Translations under genes and position numbers: made by a program
The notes under the pieces: model-generated
What the model saw: only the letters and a program-made list of their open reading frames with translations
What the model was told of the DNA's origin: nothing
Databases searched by the model: none
Assembly: GCF_000717875.1 (NCBI RefSeq)
Contig: NZ_JOCT01000032.1
Coordinates: 13,879 to 77,878, forward strand
Direction: 5' to 3'
DNA: 64,000 nucleotides
From: Streptomyces sp. NRRL S-455
GTDB taxonomy: Bacteria > Actinomycetota > Actinomycetes > Streptomycetales > Streptomycetaceae
Shown here: positions 54,215-63,636 of the stretch, piece after piece
How the letters are laid out: every line of letters begins with the position of its first letter
How positions within the stretch are numbered: position 1 is the stretch's first letter

Positions 54215-54660
54215 ATCGGGCCTCGTCCACCATGGCCGGAGCCCCGTACCGCCCACTCGCCGGCCGCTCGTCCAGCAGCCGCAGGAAACAGACCCGCAGC
54301 TCCGGCTCCTTCCACGGCGAGCACCGCCACCAGATGGTCCGGCGCCGCCTTGGACACCCCGTACCCGCCCCACGTCGCGTACGCCTCCGCCGCCGCGCCC
54401 GAGCCGACCGCGGCGACACTGCCCACCCGCGAGGCCCGCAGCAGCGGCATGCCTCCTGGACCAGCCCCGGTCCCGCCACCAGGTTCACCTCCAGCGCCCG
54501 GCGCAGCCCCTCCAGGGACAGCTTCGCCAGCAGCCCAGCGGCTCGGCGCCCAGCGCGCTCGCGTGGTGCACCAGCAGGTCGACGCCGCCCCAGCCGCCCC
54601 GCCGCCGAGACAGCCGCGGACCACCGATGTCCCTTCGCCCTACGCCACGGGCCCGCCACC
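54215..54660 (-). pseudogene. Frameshifted remnant of an SDR oxidoreductase gene
   Basis: Reading 54660 down to 54215 recovers SDR pieces in successive frames: GVDLLVHHASALGAEPLG, then LLAKLSLEGLRRALEVNLV...GLVQEA, then VAAVGSGAAAEAYATWGGYG with GVSKAAPDHLVAVLAVE (the YxxxK block), and lastly EPELRVCFLRLLDERPASGRYG. At least three frameshifts and a roughly 35-codon deletion separate them, and the NAD(P)-binding N-terminus is missing. Clearly not functional. Beside the QueA-like relic. Confidence 0.75.
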
Positions 54661-54778
54661 CCCGGACCCACGCCCCACCACCCGCCCGCCTCGGCCCCGC
54701 GACCTAGGCCCACCGGACCGGGCGCCCGCGACCACTGGTCCGATCCGCGCTGTCACGGCCCGCCGGTACCGTGAGGAC

Positions 54779-55924
54779 ATGAGCCACGGTCCCCGGTCCG
54801 GCCTCGCCGCGGTGAGTTCCGCGTTGCTGGCCATGAGCAGGCATCTCGAGGTGCGCGACGTCCTCAAGACGATCGTCGCCTCGGCCCGTGAGCTGCTCGA
54901 CGCGCAGTACGCCGCGCTCGGCGTGCCGGACGACCACGGCGGCTTCGCCCAGTTCGTGGTCGACGGCGTCAGCGAAGAACAGTGGAAGGCCATCGGCCCC
55001 CTCCCGCGCCAGCACGGCATTCTCGCCGCGATGCTGCACGAGGCCAGGGCCGAGCGCCTCGCCGACGTCCGCAAGGACCCCCGCTTCGAGGGCTGGCCGA
55101 AGGCCCACCCCGACCTGGTCGACTTCCTGGGCCTGCCGATCCGCGACGGCGACGAGGTCATCGGCGCGCTGTTCCTGGCCAACAAGAACTGTCCGAAGCC
55201 GGACGGTGGTTGCGGCTTCACCCAGGACGACGAGGAACTGCTCGGCATCCTCGCCCAGCACGCGGCGATCGCCCTCACCAACGCCCGCCTCTACGAACGC
55301 AGCCGCGAACTCACCATCGCCGAGGAGCGCTCCCGCCTGGCCCACGAACTGCACGACGCGGTCAGCCAGAAGCTCTTCTCCCTCCGCCTGACCGCCCAGG
55401 CCGCGACCCGCCTGGTCGACCGCGACCCGTCCCGCGCCAAGGGCGAACTCCAGCAGGTGGCCGCCCTGGCCGCCGAGGCCGCCGACGAACTGCGTGCGGC
55501 GGTGGTCGAGTTGCGCCCGGCGGCCCTCGACGAGGACGGCCTGGTCGCCACCCTGCGCACCCAGATCCAGGTCCTCGACCGTGCCCACACCGCCCGCGTG
55601 ACCTTCGCCGGCCGTGGTGTGAAGGCCCTGCCGGCCTCCCAGGAGGAGGCCGTCCTGCGGGTGGCCCAGGAGGCCCTGCACAACGCCCTGCGCCACTCCG
55701 GCGCCGACCACGTCGACGTGACCCTGGACCGCCGCGGCAGTGGAGCCGTCCTGCGCGTCACGGACGACGGCAGCGGCTTCGACCCGAGTGCGGTCCGCCG
55801 CGCGGGCCGCCATCTGGGTCTGGTCTCCATGCGAGACCGGGCGAGCGGAGCCGGCGGCACGCTGACCGTGGAATCGGCGCCCGGCAAGGGCACCACGATC
55901 GAGATGGAGGTCCCCGGTGGCTGA
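54779..55924 (+). CDS. GAF-domain sensor histidine kinase (HisKA_3)
   Basis: 381 residues from the ATG at 54779. GAF domain about 15-175; a Cys pair CPKPDGGCGF is in it. HisKA_3 motif EERSRLAHELHDAVSQKLFSL carries the phospho-acceptor His (ELHDA); HATPase N-box QEALHNALRHSGA and G-box DDGSGFDP follow. No membrane helix, so it is a cytosolic sensor. Overlaps the response-regulator start by 8 bp. From memory this pair is the S. coelicolor SCO1802/1801 type. Confidence 0.92.
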   Translation: MSHGPRSGLAAVSSALLAMSRHLEVRDVLKTIVASARELLDAQYAALGVPDDHGGFAQFVVDGVSEEQWKAIGPLPRQHGILAAMLHEARAERLADVRKDPRFEGWPKAHPDLVDFLGLPIRDGDEVIGALFLANKNCPKPDGGCGFTQDDEELLGILAQHAAIALTNARLYERSRELTIAEERSRLAHELHDAVSQKLFSLRLTAQAATRLVDRDPSRAKGELQQVAALAAEAADELRAAVVELRPAALDEDGLVATLRTQIQVLDRAHTARVTFAGRGVKALPASQEEAVLRVAQEALHNALRHSGADHVDVTLDRRGSGAVLRVTDDGSGFDPSAVRRAGRHLGLVSMRDRASGAGGTLTVESAPGKGTTIEMEVPGG

Positions 55925-56558
55925 CGCGATCAAGGTCCTGCTCGTCGACGACCACCAGGTGGTCCGCCGGGGCCTGCGTACGTTCCTCGAAGTGCAGGAC
56001 GACATAGAGGTCGTCGGCGAGGCGGCGGACGGCGCCGAAGGCGTCGACCGCGCGGAGGAGCTGAAGCCCGACGTCATCCTCATGGACGTCAAGATGCCGG
56101 GCATGGACGGCGTGGACGCCCTGCGCCGGCTCCGCGAACTGGACAACCCCGCACGCGTGCTGGTCGTCACCAGCTTCACGGAACAGCGCACGGTGGTACC
56201 CGCCCTGCGCGCGGGCGCCGCGGGTTACGTCTACAAGGACGTCGACCCCGACGCCCTCGCCGGAGCCATCCGCTCGGTCCACGCCGGGCACATCCTCCTC
56301 CAGCCGGAGGTCGCCGGCGCGCTGCTGTCCCAGGAGGGGGCCAACTCGGGACCCGGCCGGGCCGGTTCACTCACCGACCGGGAGCGCGAGGTCCTCGGCC
56401 TGATAGCGGACGGCCGCTCCAACCGGGAGATCGCCCGTGCCCTCGTCCTCTCCGAGAAGACCGTCAAGACCCACGTCTCGAACATCCTGATGAAACTCGA
56501 CCTGGCCGACCGGACGCAGGCAGCCCTGTGGGCCGTACGCCATGGCGTGACGGGCTGA
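55917..56558 (+). CDS. NarL/LuxR-family response regulator
   Basis: 213 residues from a GTG at 55917 inside the kinase 3' end. Receiver domain with VLLVDDHQVVRRGL (acidic pair), VILMDVKMPGMDG (phospho-Asp about 57), VVTSFTE and KDVD (Lys). C-terminal LuxR helix-turn-helix SLTDREREVLGLIADGRSNREIA...SEKTVKTHVSNIL. Forms a two-component pair with the GAF kinase. The chaplin gene lies 155 bp downstream. Confidence 0.95.
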   Translation: MADAIKVLLVDDHQVVRRGLRTFLEVQDDIEVVGEAADGAEGVDRAEELKPDVILMDVKMPGMDGVDALRRLRELDNPARVLVVTSFTEQRTVVPALRAGAAGYVYKDVDPDALAGAIRSVHAGHILLQPEVAGALLSQEGANSGPGRAGSLTDREREVLGLIADGRSNREIARALVLSEKTVKTHVSNILMKLDLADRTQAALWAVRHGVTG

Positions 56559-56713
56559 CACCTTCACCCCACGTCCCACGGAAGGTTCCATTCCAGGATG
56601 AGATTCATACCGTCGTGGGAATGTCCCCCAGATGGCGCATCCTCAGTGGATCTCCGCCGTTCTCCAGTGCGTGCTGCGGCGCCTGCCGCGGCAATCGCAA
56701 GGAGGGCTCAGAA

Positions 56714-56956
56714 GTGAAGAACCTGAAGAAGGTCGCGGCCGTGACGATGGTGACCGGTGGCCTGCTGGCCGCGGGCGCGGGTGTGGCCTCCGCCACCAGC
56801 GCGCACGCCGACGGCAAGGCCGTGGGCTCCCCGGGCGTCGGCTCGGGCAACGTCGTCCAGGCCCCGGTGCACGTCCCGGTCAACGTGTCCGGCAACAGCG
56901 TGAACGTCGTGGGCGTCCTGAACCCCGCCTTCGGCAACCTCGCCGTCAACCACTGA
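56714..56956 (+). CDS. chpE: Short chaplin ChpE
   Basis: 80 residues from a GTG with AAGGAGGG 7 nt upstream. Signal peptide about 1-32 (KKVAAVTMVTGGLLAAGAGVASA); the mature part is the chaplin domain GSPGVGSGNVVQAPVHVPVN...NSVNVVGVLNPAFGN. No cysteine, the known feature of ChpE that sets it apart from other short chaplins. Chaplins assemble into the amphipathic coat of aerial hyphae. Directly downstream of a two-component pair. Confidence 0.95.
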   Translation: MKNLKKVAAVTMVTGGLLAAGAGVASATSAHADGKAVGSPGVGSGNVVQAPVHVPVNVSGNSVNVVGVLNPAFGNLAVNH

Positions 56957-57046
56957 CACCCCACCTCCGTCTCCAAGCCGAAGGTGACCACCGGCCTCCC
57001 GGCCCCACCCGGGAGGCCGGTCAACCGTTCACGGGCTGGCTGCTGA

Positions 57047-57220
57047 GCTGCGGGCGGTCGTGCCGCTGGGGCAATGGGGGTCCACCTTGCTCGAGCGAAG
57101 TCGAGAGCTTGGGGGCGGGCGCAGGCGGACCCCGCCGCCCGAGCTGCGGGCGGTCGTGCCGCTGGGGCGGCACGGGCGGGCGATGGGGGTCCCCCCTGCT
57201 CGAGCGAAGCCGAGAGCTTG
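57047..57220. repeat. Two tandem copies of a composite streptomycete repeat
   Basis: The 56957-57297 gap carries GAGCTGCGGGCGGTCGTGCC (57047 and 57139) each followed by GCTCGAGCGAAG(T/C)CGAGAGC-type palindrome (about 57074-57112 and 57182-57220). The second half resembles parts of copy A and the insert in the lysoplasmalogenase gene. No gene is seen in the gap. Confidence 0.8.
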
Positions 57221-57297
57221 GGGGAGGCACCCCGCCCCGCCGGGCTGCGCGCCGCCCCGACCTCAGCACCAGCGCCCAGCACCTGCACAACAAACAG

Positions 57298-58083
57298 TCA
57301 CCGGACCCCCCGCTCACGCTCCTCCACAACGGAGTTGTACGCCGCGACCTGCGCCCTACGAGCCGTCCGCTCCACCGGCCGCAACGCCTCCCGCCGAGCG
57401 GACATCTCGGACGAACTCACCGCACCCCCGTGCCCACTCTCGGTCGCCACAGCGATGAGCGTCCCCACCCGCTGCGCCAACTCCAGCACCCGCACCGCCC
57501 GCGACGGATACCCCGGAGCCAGCACCTCCCGCCCCCGCTCGGCCCGAGCCCGATACGCATCGACCGCCGCCTCCGCCACCGGCCCCGACCCGGCCACGTC
57601 CAGCCGCGTGAGCACCTCGGTCGCCTCCCGGAGGGCCTCCGCGAGCTCCCGCTCCGCCTCACCCAGCGACGGGACATCCGCAGGCGGCGCCTCCCGTACG
57701 GGCAGCACATGCCACACGACCTCGACCTGCACCCCTTCAGGTCCGGCCTCGTAGACGTCCGGCACCAGCCCCAAGGCGGCCCCGTGGCAGACCACCGCCT
57801 CCTCGGCCTCCAGCGCCCGCGCGTTGAACTCCGGCGGCCCGCTCAGCCCCAGCGGATGCCCCGGCGCGGGCAGCGCGACCCGCAGCCCGGACACCCCGAG
57901 CCGCCGCAGCCGCCCCAGCGCGAGCGTCAGCCCAACCTGGCCCGACTCACCTGGCAGCCCCTCCACCCGGTGCACCGCGTCCTCGCCGACGATGGCGAGT
58001 ACAGCGTCATCCGGTGAGACAAGTCCGGCCAAAAGGGCATTTCCCCAAGCTGCGAGACGTCCAGCGCGCGGTTCCGTGAGCAT
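57298..58083 (-). CDS. Conserved hypothetical protein
   Basis: 261 residues. N-terminal part (AWGNALLAGLVSPDDAVLAIVGEDAVHRVEG) and central GLRVALPAPGHPLGLSGPPEFNARALEAEEAVVC suggest an alpha/beta domain. The C-terminal 110 residues are helical, Glu/Ala/Arg-rich. No named domain is recognised; conserved in streptomycetes. It starts on ATG 58081-58083 and is divergent from the ABC ATPase gene. Confidence 0.82.
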   Translation of the reverse strand: MLTEPRAGRLAAWGNALLAGLVSPDDAVLAIVGEDAVHRVEGLPGESGQVGLTLALGRLRRLGVSGLRVALPAPGHPLGLSGPPEFNARALEAEEAVVCHGAALGLVPDVYEAGPEGVQVEVVWHVLPVREAPPADVPSLGEAERELAEALREATEVLTRLDVAGSGPVAEAAVDAYRARAERGREVLAPGYPSRAVRVLELAQRVGTLIAVATESGHGGAVSSSEMSARREALRPVERTARRAQVAAYNSVVEERERGVR

Positions 58084-58246
58084 GCCCTCAACCCTAGGGT
58101 CCTTCCAAGAGCCGGACCGAGGGAACGCCCGGTACGACCGGTGGCGTAGATTTCATGGAGGGCTGCGCCCACAGGCGCGGCGGACCGAGCCACAGGCGTA
58201 CGCGACAGCCGAGACCGGCCACACTGCAAGGGGAGACAACGCGCTC

Positions 58247-59044
58247 ATGAGCGATGTTCTGGAGCTTCAGGACGTATCCGTGGTCCGCGAGGGCCGGGCT
58301 CTGGTGGACCAGGTCTCCTGGTCGGTCAAGGAGGGCGAGCGCTGGGTCATCCTCGGCCCGAACGGCGCCGGCAAGACCACCCTCCTCAACCTCGCTTCCA
58401 CCTACCTCTACCCCAGCTCGGGCACCGCCGCCATCCTCGGCGAGACCCTCGGCAGGCCCGGCACCGACGTCTTCGAGCTGCGCCCCCGCATCGGCATGGC
58501 CGGCATCGCCATGACCGAGAAGCTCCCCAAGCGCCAGACGGTCCTGGAGACGGTGCTCACCGCCGCCTACGGCATGACCGCCACCTGGCACGAGGACTAC
58601 GAGGAGATCGACGAGCAGCGCGCCCGCGCCTTCCTCGACCGCCTCGGCATGAGCGACTACCTGGAGCGCAGGTTCGGCACGCTCTCCGAGGGTGAGCGCA
58701 AGCGCACCCTCATCGCCCGCGCCCTGATGACCGACCCCGAGCTGCTGCTCCTCGACGAGCCCGCCGCCGGCCTCGACCTCGGCGGCCGTGAGGACCTCGT
58801 CCGCCGCCTCGGCCGCCTCGCCCGCGACCCGATCGCCCCCTCGATGCTCATGGTCACCCACCACGTCGAGGAGATCCCCCCGGGCTTCACACACGTCCTC
58901 ATGATCCGCCAGGGCAAGGTCCTCGCCGCCGGCCCGCTGGAGCTCGAACTCACCTCCCGCAACCTCTCCCTCTGCTTCGGGCTCCCGCTCGTCGTCGAAC
59001 AGGTGGGCGAGCGCTGGACCGCCCAGGGCCTCCCGCTGTCCTGA
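58247..59044 (+). CDS. ABC transporter ATP-binding protein
   Basis: 265 residues from the ATG at 58247. GPNGAGKTTLLNLAS (Walker A), LSEGERKRTLIARAL (signature, with SEGE in place of SGGQ), LLLLDEPAAGLD (Walker B) and MVTHHVEEIP (H-loop) are present. No permease gene is adjacent, and the pattern resembles ATPases of the YcbN/MlaF-like soluble group. Function unknown. Confidence 0.9.
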   Translation: MSDVLELQDVSVVREGRALVDQVSWSVKEGERWVILGPNGAGKTTLLNLASTYLYPSSGTAAILGETLGRPGTDVFELRPRIGMAGIAMTEKLPKRQTVLETVLTAAYGMTATWHEDYEEIDEQRARAFLDRLGMSDYLERRFGTLSEGERKRTLIARALMTDPELLLLDEPAAGLDLGGREDLVRRLGRLARDPIAPSMLMVTHHVEEIPPGFTHVLMIRQGKVLAAGPLELELTSRNLSLCFGLPLVVEQVGERWTAQGLPLS

Positions 59045-59092
59045 CCCGACCCCGGCACCCCACAAATCCCAGAGCAAGAACGGCATTTCACA

Positions 59093-59125
59093 CCGCGGGC
59101 GCCCTGTCGGCGACAGGGCCCGCGG
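59093..59125 (+). terminator. Terminator after the ABC ATPase gene
   Basis: CCGCGGGC...GCCCTGTCG pairs with CGACAGGGC...CCGCGG, a long GC stem with 3-nt loop at 59093-59125. Confidence 0.72.
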
Positions 59126-59140
59126 ACCTACCATGACCTC

Positions 59141-59572
59141 GTGGAAATCGACGCATGGCTGTGGTGGCTGATCGGCGCGACAGCGCTCGGCATCGCGCTC
59201 GTGATCACCGCGATGCCCGAACTCGGCATGCTCGCGGTGGGCGCGATCGCCGCGGCAGTGGTCACGGGCGTCTTCGGCGGCGGAGCCGTCGCCCAGGTCG
59301 TCGTCTTCGCCGTCGTCTCGACCGCGGGCATCGCCGTCGTACGACCCATCGCGAACCGGCATCGCGCCCAGCGACCCGAACTCGTCTCCGGTGTCGACGC
59401 GTTGAAGGGCAGACAAGCCGTCGTCCTGGAACGCGTCGACGCTTCCGGCGGCCGGATCAAGCTGGCCGGAGAGGTCTGGTCGGCCCGCGCCCTCGACACC
59501 GACCGTGCTTACGAAGTAGGCCAGGAAGTGGACGTCGTGGACATCGAGGGAGCCACCGCGATCGTCATGTGA
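59141..59572 (+). CDS. NfeD family membrane protein
   Basis: 143 residues from a GTG. Three to four hydrophobic segments (about 5-60) precede an OB-fold (DALKGRQAVVLERVDASGGRIKLAGEVWSARAL), the NfeD soluble domain. TACCAT ends 6 nt before the GTG, so the message could be leaderless. NfeD and SPFH proteins form complexes; the SPFH gene follows 131 bp downstream. Confidence 0.93.
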   Translation: MEIDAWLWWLIGATALGIALVITAMPELGMLAVGAIAAAVVTGVFGGGAVAQVVVFAVVSTAGIAVVRPIANRHRAQRPELVSGVDALKGRQAVVLERVDASGGRIKLAGEVWSARALDTDRAYEVGQEVDVVDIEGATAIVM

Positions 59573-59703
59573 CCTCGCACGACGCAACTGAGGAGAACCT
59601 CTCGCGAGGTACGCGACGGTCTGTCAGACTCGTCCAGCAAGATCTTCGACAACCATAAGATCTGCCGAAGGCGCCGAGGCGGAGAGAGGTACGGGGAACG
59701 ACG

Positions 59704-60657
59704 ATGGAACCGGTCATCATCGTCCTGATCATCCTGGTGGTGTTGGTCTTCATCGCCCTGATCAAGACGATCCAAGTCATCCCACAGGCCAGCGCGGCCA
59801 TCGTCGAGCGCTTCGGCCGCTACACGCGGACACTCAACGCGGGGCTCAACATCGTCGTCCCGTTCATCGACACCATCCGCAACCGCATCGACCTGCGTGA
59901 ACAGGTCGTGCCCTTCCCGCCGCAGCCGGTCATCACCCAGGACAACCTGGTCGTCAACATCGACACCGTCATCTACTACCAGGTGACCGACGCCCGGGCC
60001 GCCACCTACGAAGTCGCCAGCTACATCCAGGCGATCGAGCAGCTCACCGTCACCACGCTGCGCAACATCATCGGCGGCATGGACCTGGAGCGGACCCTGA
60101 CGTCCCGCGAGGAGATCAACGCGGCCCTGCGCGGCGTCCTCGACGAGGCCACCGGCAAGTGGGGCATCCGCGTCAACCGCGTCGAACTCAAGGCGATCGA
60201 ACCGCCCACCTCCATCCAGGACTCGATGGAGAAGCAGATGCGCGCCGACCGTGACAAGCGCGCCGCCATCCTCCAGGCCGAAGGTGTCCGGCAGTCCGAG
60301 ATCCTGCGCGCCGAAGGCGAGAAGCAGTCCCAGATCCTGCGCGCCGAAGGTGAGGCCAAGGCAGCCGCCCTCCGCGCCGAGGGCGAGGCCCAGGCCGTCC
60401 GCACCGTCTTCGAGGCCATCCACGCCGGAGACCCGGACCAGAAGCTCCTCTCCTACCAGTACCTCCAGATGCTCCCCAAGATCGCCGAAGGCGACGCCAA
60501 CAAGCTCTGGATCGTCCCCAGCGAAATCGGCGACGCCCTCAAGGGCCTCTCCGGCGCGATGGGCAACTTCGGCGGCATCGGCGGTGGCGGCAACTCAGGC
60601 GCGTCAGGCGCGGCCGTACCGCCCCAGGAACGCCGCGAAAAGCCGTCGATCGACTGA
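59704..60657 (+). CDS. SPFH/Band 7 (stomatin-like) membrane protein
   Basis: 317 residues. One N-terminal membrane helix (VIIVLIILVVLVFIALI), then the Band 7 domain (VIPQASAAIVERFGRYTRTLNAGLNIVVPF to about 200) and a coiled coil with repeated ILRAEGEKQSQ-type units (about 185-240). The tail is Gly/Ser-rich. Scaffolds membrane microdomains with NfeD. RBS-like GGAGAG upstream of the ATG. Confidence 0.95.
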   Translation: MEPVIIVLIILVVLVFIALIKTIQVIPQASAAIVERFGRYTRTLNAGLNIVVPFIDTIRNRIDLREQVVPFPPQPVITQDNLVVNIDTVIYYQVTDARAATYEVASYIQAIEQLTVTTLRNIIGGMDLERTLTSREEINAALRGVLDEATGKWGIRVNRVELKAIEPPTSIQDSMEKQMRADRDKRAAILQAEGVRQSEILRAEGEKQSQILRAEGEAKAAALRAEGEAQAVRTVFEAIHAGDPDQKLLSYQYLQMLPKIAEGDANKLWIVPSEIGDALKGLSGAMGNFGGIGGGGNSGASGAAVPPQERREKPSID

Positions 60658-60673
60658 CAGCACCAACAACGCA

Positions 60674-60745
60674 AGTTCCCCGCACCCCAGTTGCCAGGGG
60701 CGCGGGGAACTGCGCGAACCACCACACTCAACCCGCAGTCGGCGG
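60674..60745. terminator. Hairpin and streptomycete repeat after the SPFH gene
   Basis: AGTTCCCCGC (60674-60683) pairs with GCGGGGAACT (60702-60711). The block continues with GCGCGAACCACC...CAACCCGCAG, a relative of the repeat at 14838. It lies between convergent genes. Confidence 0.75.
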
Positions 60746-60770
60746 ACCACCAACGCCCCACGGCGACTGG

Positions 60771-61277
60771 TCACGCCGCATCCAGCACCAGCCAATCAGG
60801 CAGCGCCGCGAAGTCCTCCTGAGCCAGAGCCAACAGCATCGCATCGGCAGGCGTCGGCTCGAACGGCTCCCGCAGCAGCGGCATGCCCGCCTCATCCGGA
60901 GTCCGGTTCGCCTTACGGTGATTGTCCTCCGCACACGAGGCCACCGTATTCAGCCACGTGTCCTGCCCACCCTGCGACCGCGGCACCACGTGGTCCACGG
61001 TCGTCGCCCGCCGCCCGCAGTACGCGCACCGGTGCCGGTCCCTGACCAGCACACCCCGCCTCGACCACGGCGCTCGTCTTCGGAACGGCACCCGCACGTA
61101 CTGGCACAGCCTGATCACACGCGGCGCCGGTATGTCGACCGCGGCTCCACGCATCCGGAGCTCGGGGTGGGCCTGCTCGACGACGGCCTTGTCCTGAAGC
61201 ACCAGAACGACGGCTCGGTTCAGCGTCACCGTCGACAGCGGCTCGAAGCTCGCGTTGAGTACCAGCGTGTCCCGCAT
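60771..61277 (-). CDS. HNH endonuclease family protein
   Basis: 168 residues from the ATG at 61275-61277. N-terminal LVLNASFEPLSTVTLNRAVVLVLQ is the usual start of this actinobacterial family. The HNH domain has CAYCG, DHVVPRSQGG, NTVASC and the NHRKANRTP helix, so both Cys pairs, the His and the metal His are there. Chromosomal core gene; its DNA or RNA target is unknown. Confidence 0.9.
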   Translation of the reverse strand: MRDTLVLNASFEPLSTVTLNRAVVLVLQDKAVVEQAHPELRMRGAAVDIPAPRVIRLCQYVRVPFRRRAPWSRRGVLVRDRHRCAYCGRRATTVDHVVPRSQGGQDTWLNTVASCAEDNHRKANRTPDEAGMPLLREPFEPTPADAMLLALAQEDFAALPDWLVLDAA

Positions 61278-61402
61278 ACCAGCCCACCTCCCGTGTGCAC
61301 CGGCCCACCCCCTGGCGGGCTGGGATAACTCTGGCCGGGCACGCCGAGATGGACAACGCAATATCTGCTGCTCCCACGGGGGGTGACCCCCGCGACCCCC
61401 GG

Positions 61403-61449
61403 CAACAAAAATGCCCGCTCCTGATCAATTCCAAGACCAGGAGCGGGCA
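61403..61449 (-). terminator. Intrinsic terminator after the PEBP gene
   Basis: TGCCCGCTCCTG (61412-61423) pairs with CAGGAGCGGGCA (61438-61449); on the minus strand it is followed by TTTTTGTTG (61411-61403). The best U-tract terminator in the window. Confidence 0.9.
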
Positions 61450-61486
61450 AACGTTGCATGAACGCCGGGATGGCCCGGCGGGTCAC

Positions 61487-62026
61487 TCAGCCTTCGGCAG
61501 GCACCTCGTACTCACCGATGAGCTGGGCCCGCCCGATGGTGTGGAACCGCAGGTTGAAGCCCACGGCGGCCGGGCTGGCGTCCGAGTCCGGACCGAGCTT
61601 CTCCTGGTCCACGGCGTACACCGTGAACACATACCGGTGCGGCCCGTCCCCGGGCGGCGGCGCGGCTCCGCCGAAGTCCTTGCTGCCGTAGTCGTTACGA
61701 GCGTGGACCGCTCCCTCGGGCAGCCCCGCGAACGCGCCGCCGCCCGCACCCGCCGGCAGCTCGGTCACCGACGCCGGGATGTCGAACAGCACCCAGTGCC
61801 AGAACCCGCTGCCCGTCGGAGCGTCGGGGTCGTAGCAGGTCACGGCGAAGCTCTTGGTCTCGGGCGGGAAGCCCTCCCACCGCAGATGCGGCGAGGTGTT
61901 GCCGGCCGCGTGCACCTGAGCGTCCTGGAGCGTCGCACCCTCCTCGACGTCCTTACTCGTCACCGTGAACGACGGTACGGGCGGATGGAAGTCGTGGGGG
62001 AGCGGCCGCCGCTTGAGCTCGGTCAC
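61487..62026 (-). CDS. YbhB/YbcL family PEBP-like protein
   Basis: 179 residues. DPDAPTGSGFWHWVLFDIP (anion-binding CBOX-like) and GPHRYVFTVYAVD are the PEBP signatures. Family members bind phospholipid or phosphopeptide; bacterial roles are poorly known. Same strand as spo0M 40 bp upstream. Confidence 0.92.
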   Translation of the reverse strand: MTELKRRPLPHDFHPPVPSFTVTSKDVEEGATLQDAQVHAAGNTSPHLRWEGFPPETKSFAVTCYDPDAPTGSGFWHWVLFDIPASVTELPAGAGGGAFAGLPEGAVHARNDYGSKDFGGAAPPPGDGPHRYVFTVYAVDQEKLGPDSDASPAAVGFNLRFHTIGRAQLIGEYEVPAEG

Positions 62027-62066
62027 CTCGGTACCTCCTGATCGGTTCGTGCAGTCGCCCCCGAGC

Positions 62067-62849
62067 CTAGAACCAGTTGCGCTTGCTGCCGACCTCGGAC
62101 AGCCACTGGTTGAGGTAAGCGGTCCAGTCGGTCCCCTGGTAGTCGTTCAGACCCACCTGGAACGACCGGAAGGTGTCGCTGCCCTCGCTGAACAGACCCG
62201 GCCTCTTGTCCATCTCCAGCACCACGTCCATGGCCTGCTCGTCGGCCACGAAGCTCAGCTCGACCTGGTTCAGCCCCCGGTACTGCTGCGGCGGGTAGAA
62301 CTCGATCTCCTGGTAGAACGGCAGCCGCTGCCGGGTACCCCGGATCACACCGCGCTCCATGTCCGCGTTCTTGAACCGGAAGCCCAGCTGGATGAACGCG
62401 TCCAGAATCGCCTTCTGCGCCGGCAGCGGGTGCACGTTGACCGGGTCCAGGTCACTGGAGTCCACGGCCCGCGCGATCTCCAGCTCCGTGGACACTCCGA
62501 TGTTCATGCCGCGCAGCGCCTGCCCGTCGATCATCGTGATCGGCGTCTCCCACGGGATCTCCAGCCCGAACGGCACCGCGTGCACCGCGTTCGCCCGCAG
62601 CTCGAACGCACCGCCCAGCCGCGACTTCGTGAACTCGATGTCCTGCTTGTACTCCTGGTCCCCGCTCTCCACCTCGACCTTGGCCTGCAGCCCGACCGAG
62701 AGCCCCTCGATCTGCTGGTTCACGGACCCGCCCTGGATCCGCACCTCACCCTGGACGACACCGCCCGGCACGACGTTGACCTCGTGCAGCACCGTCTCGA
62801 CCGAAGCCCCGCCGGCCCCCAGGCTCGCGAGCAGCTTCTTGAACGCCAT
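62067..62849 (-). CDS. spo0M: Sporulation-control protein Spo0M (arrestin-like)
   Basis: 260 residues, [21 protein letters not shown] is the family start. Two beta domains follow: [21 protein letters not shown] and [20 protein letters not shown], as in Bacillus Spo0M. A C-terminal amphipathic helix ([16 protein letters not shown]) closes it. Influences sporulation or cell shape in Bacillus; the role here is unknown. Confidence 0.94.
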   Translation of the reverse strand: MAFKKLLASLGAGGASVETVLHEVNVVPGGVVQGEVRIQGGSVNQQIEGLSVGLQAKVEVESGDQEYKQDIEFTKSRLGGAFELRANAVHAVPFGLEIPWETPITMIDGQALRGMNIGVSTELEIARAVDSSDLDPVNVHPLPAQKAILDAFIQLGFRFKNADMERGVIRGTRQRLPFYQEIEFYPPQQYRGLNQVELSFVADEQAMDVVLEMDKRPGLFSEGSDTFRSFQVGLNDYQGTDWTAYLNQWLSEVGSKRNWF

Positions 62850-62994
62850 GTCTCTCCCTCTCGCCCACTACGGGTGGATCCCTGATCCCTACAAACGCGA
62901 TCCGGCCGTGGCCGGTTCCATGCCCTCACCCTGGCAAGGCCGGTGCCTGCTTGCCACCCCGCCGCGCCACCCGTCTCCAGTACCCTCGGACGGC

Positions 62995-63636
62995 ATGATC
63001 GCGACCCCCGACCGTACGCCCCTGCCCAGGGAGTTCTTCGACCGGCCCGTCCTCGATGTCGCCCCCGACCTGCTCGGCCGCATCCTGGTCCGCACCACCC
63101 CGGACGGTCCGATCGCCCTCCGCATCACAGAGGTAGAGGCCTACGACGGTGAGAACGACCCCGGGTCCCACGCCTATCGCGGCCGCACGGCCCGCAACAG
63201 CGTCATGTTCGGTCCGCCCGGGCACGTCTACGTCTACTTCACCTACGGCATGTGGTTCTGCATGAACCTCGTGTGCGGTCCCGAGGACAAGGCGAGCGCT
63301 GTCCTCCTCCGCGCCGGGGAGATCATCGAGGGCGCCGAACTGGCCCGCACCCGTCGACTCTCGGCCCGCAACGACAAGGAACTGGCCAAAGGTCCGGCCC
63401 GTCTGGCCACGGCCCTGGGGGTGGACCGCTCCTTGGACGGTACGGACGCGTGCACGCCCGAGGACACCCCTCTCCGCATCCAGACCGGCACCCCCGTGCC
63501 CTCCGACCAGGTACTCAACGGCCCCCGCACCGGCGTGGCCGGCGACGGAGCCGTACACCCCTGGCGCTTCTGGATCGCCAACGACCCGACGGTGAGCCCC
63601 TACCGGGCACATGTCCCGAGGCGCCGCCGAAGTTGA
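62995..63636 (+). CDS. 3-methyladenine DNA glycosylase (AAG/MPG family)
   Basis: 213 residues from the ATG at 62995. [20 protein letters not shown] (family YxEVEAY block with the catalytic Glu), [28 protein letters not shown] and [11 protein letters not shown] are typical of AAG. Removes alkylated purines. TACCCT ends 8 nt before the ATG. Directly precedes an rRNA operon. Confidence 0.94.
   Translation: MIATPDRTPLPREFFDRPVLDVAPDLLGRILVRTTPDGPIALRITEVEAYDGENDPGSHAYRGRTARNSVMFGPPGHVYVYFTYGMWFCMNLVCGPEDKASAVLLRAGEIIEGAELARTRRLSARNDKELAKGPARLATALGVDRSLDGTDACTPEDTPLRIQTGTPVPSDQVLNGPRTGVAGDGAVHPWRFWIANDPTVSPYRAHVPRRRRS

Noticed and set aside
57047..57220. Possible CRISPR array in the repeat-rich gap after chpE
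   Set aside because: Only two composite units with palindromic, non-spacer sequence between them and no cas genes nearby.
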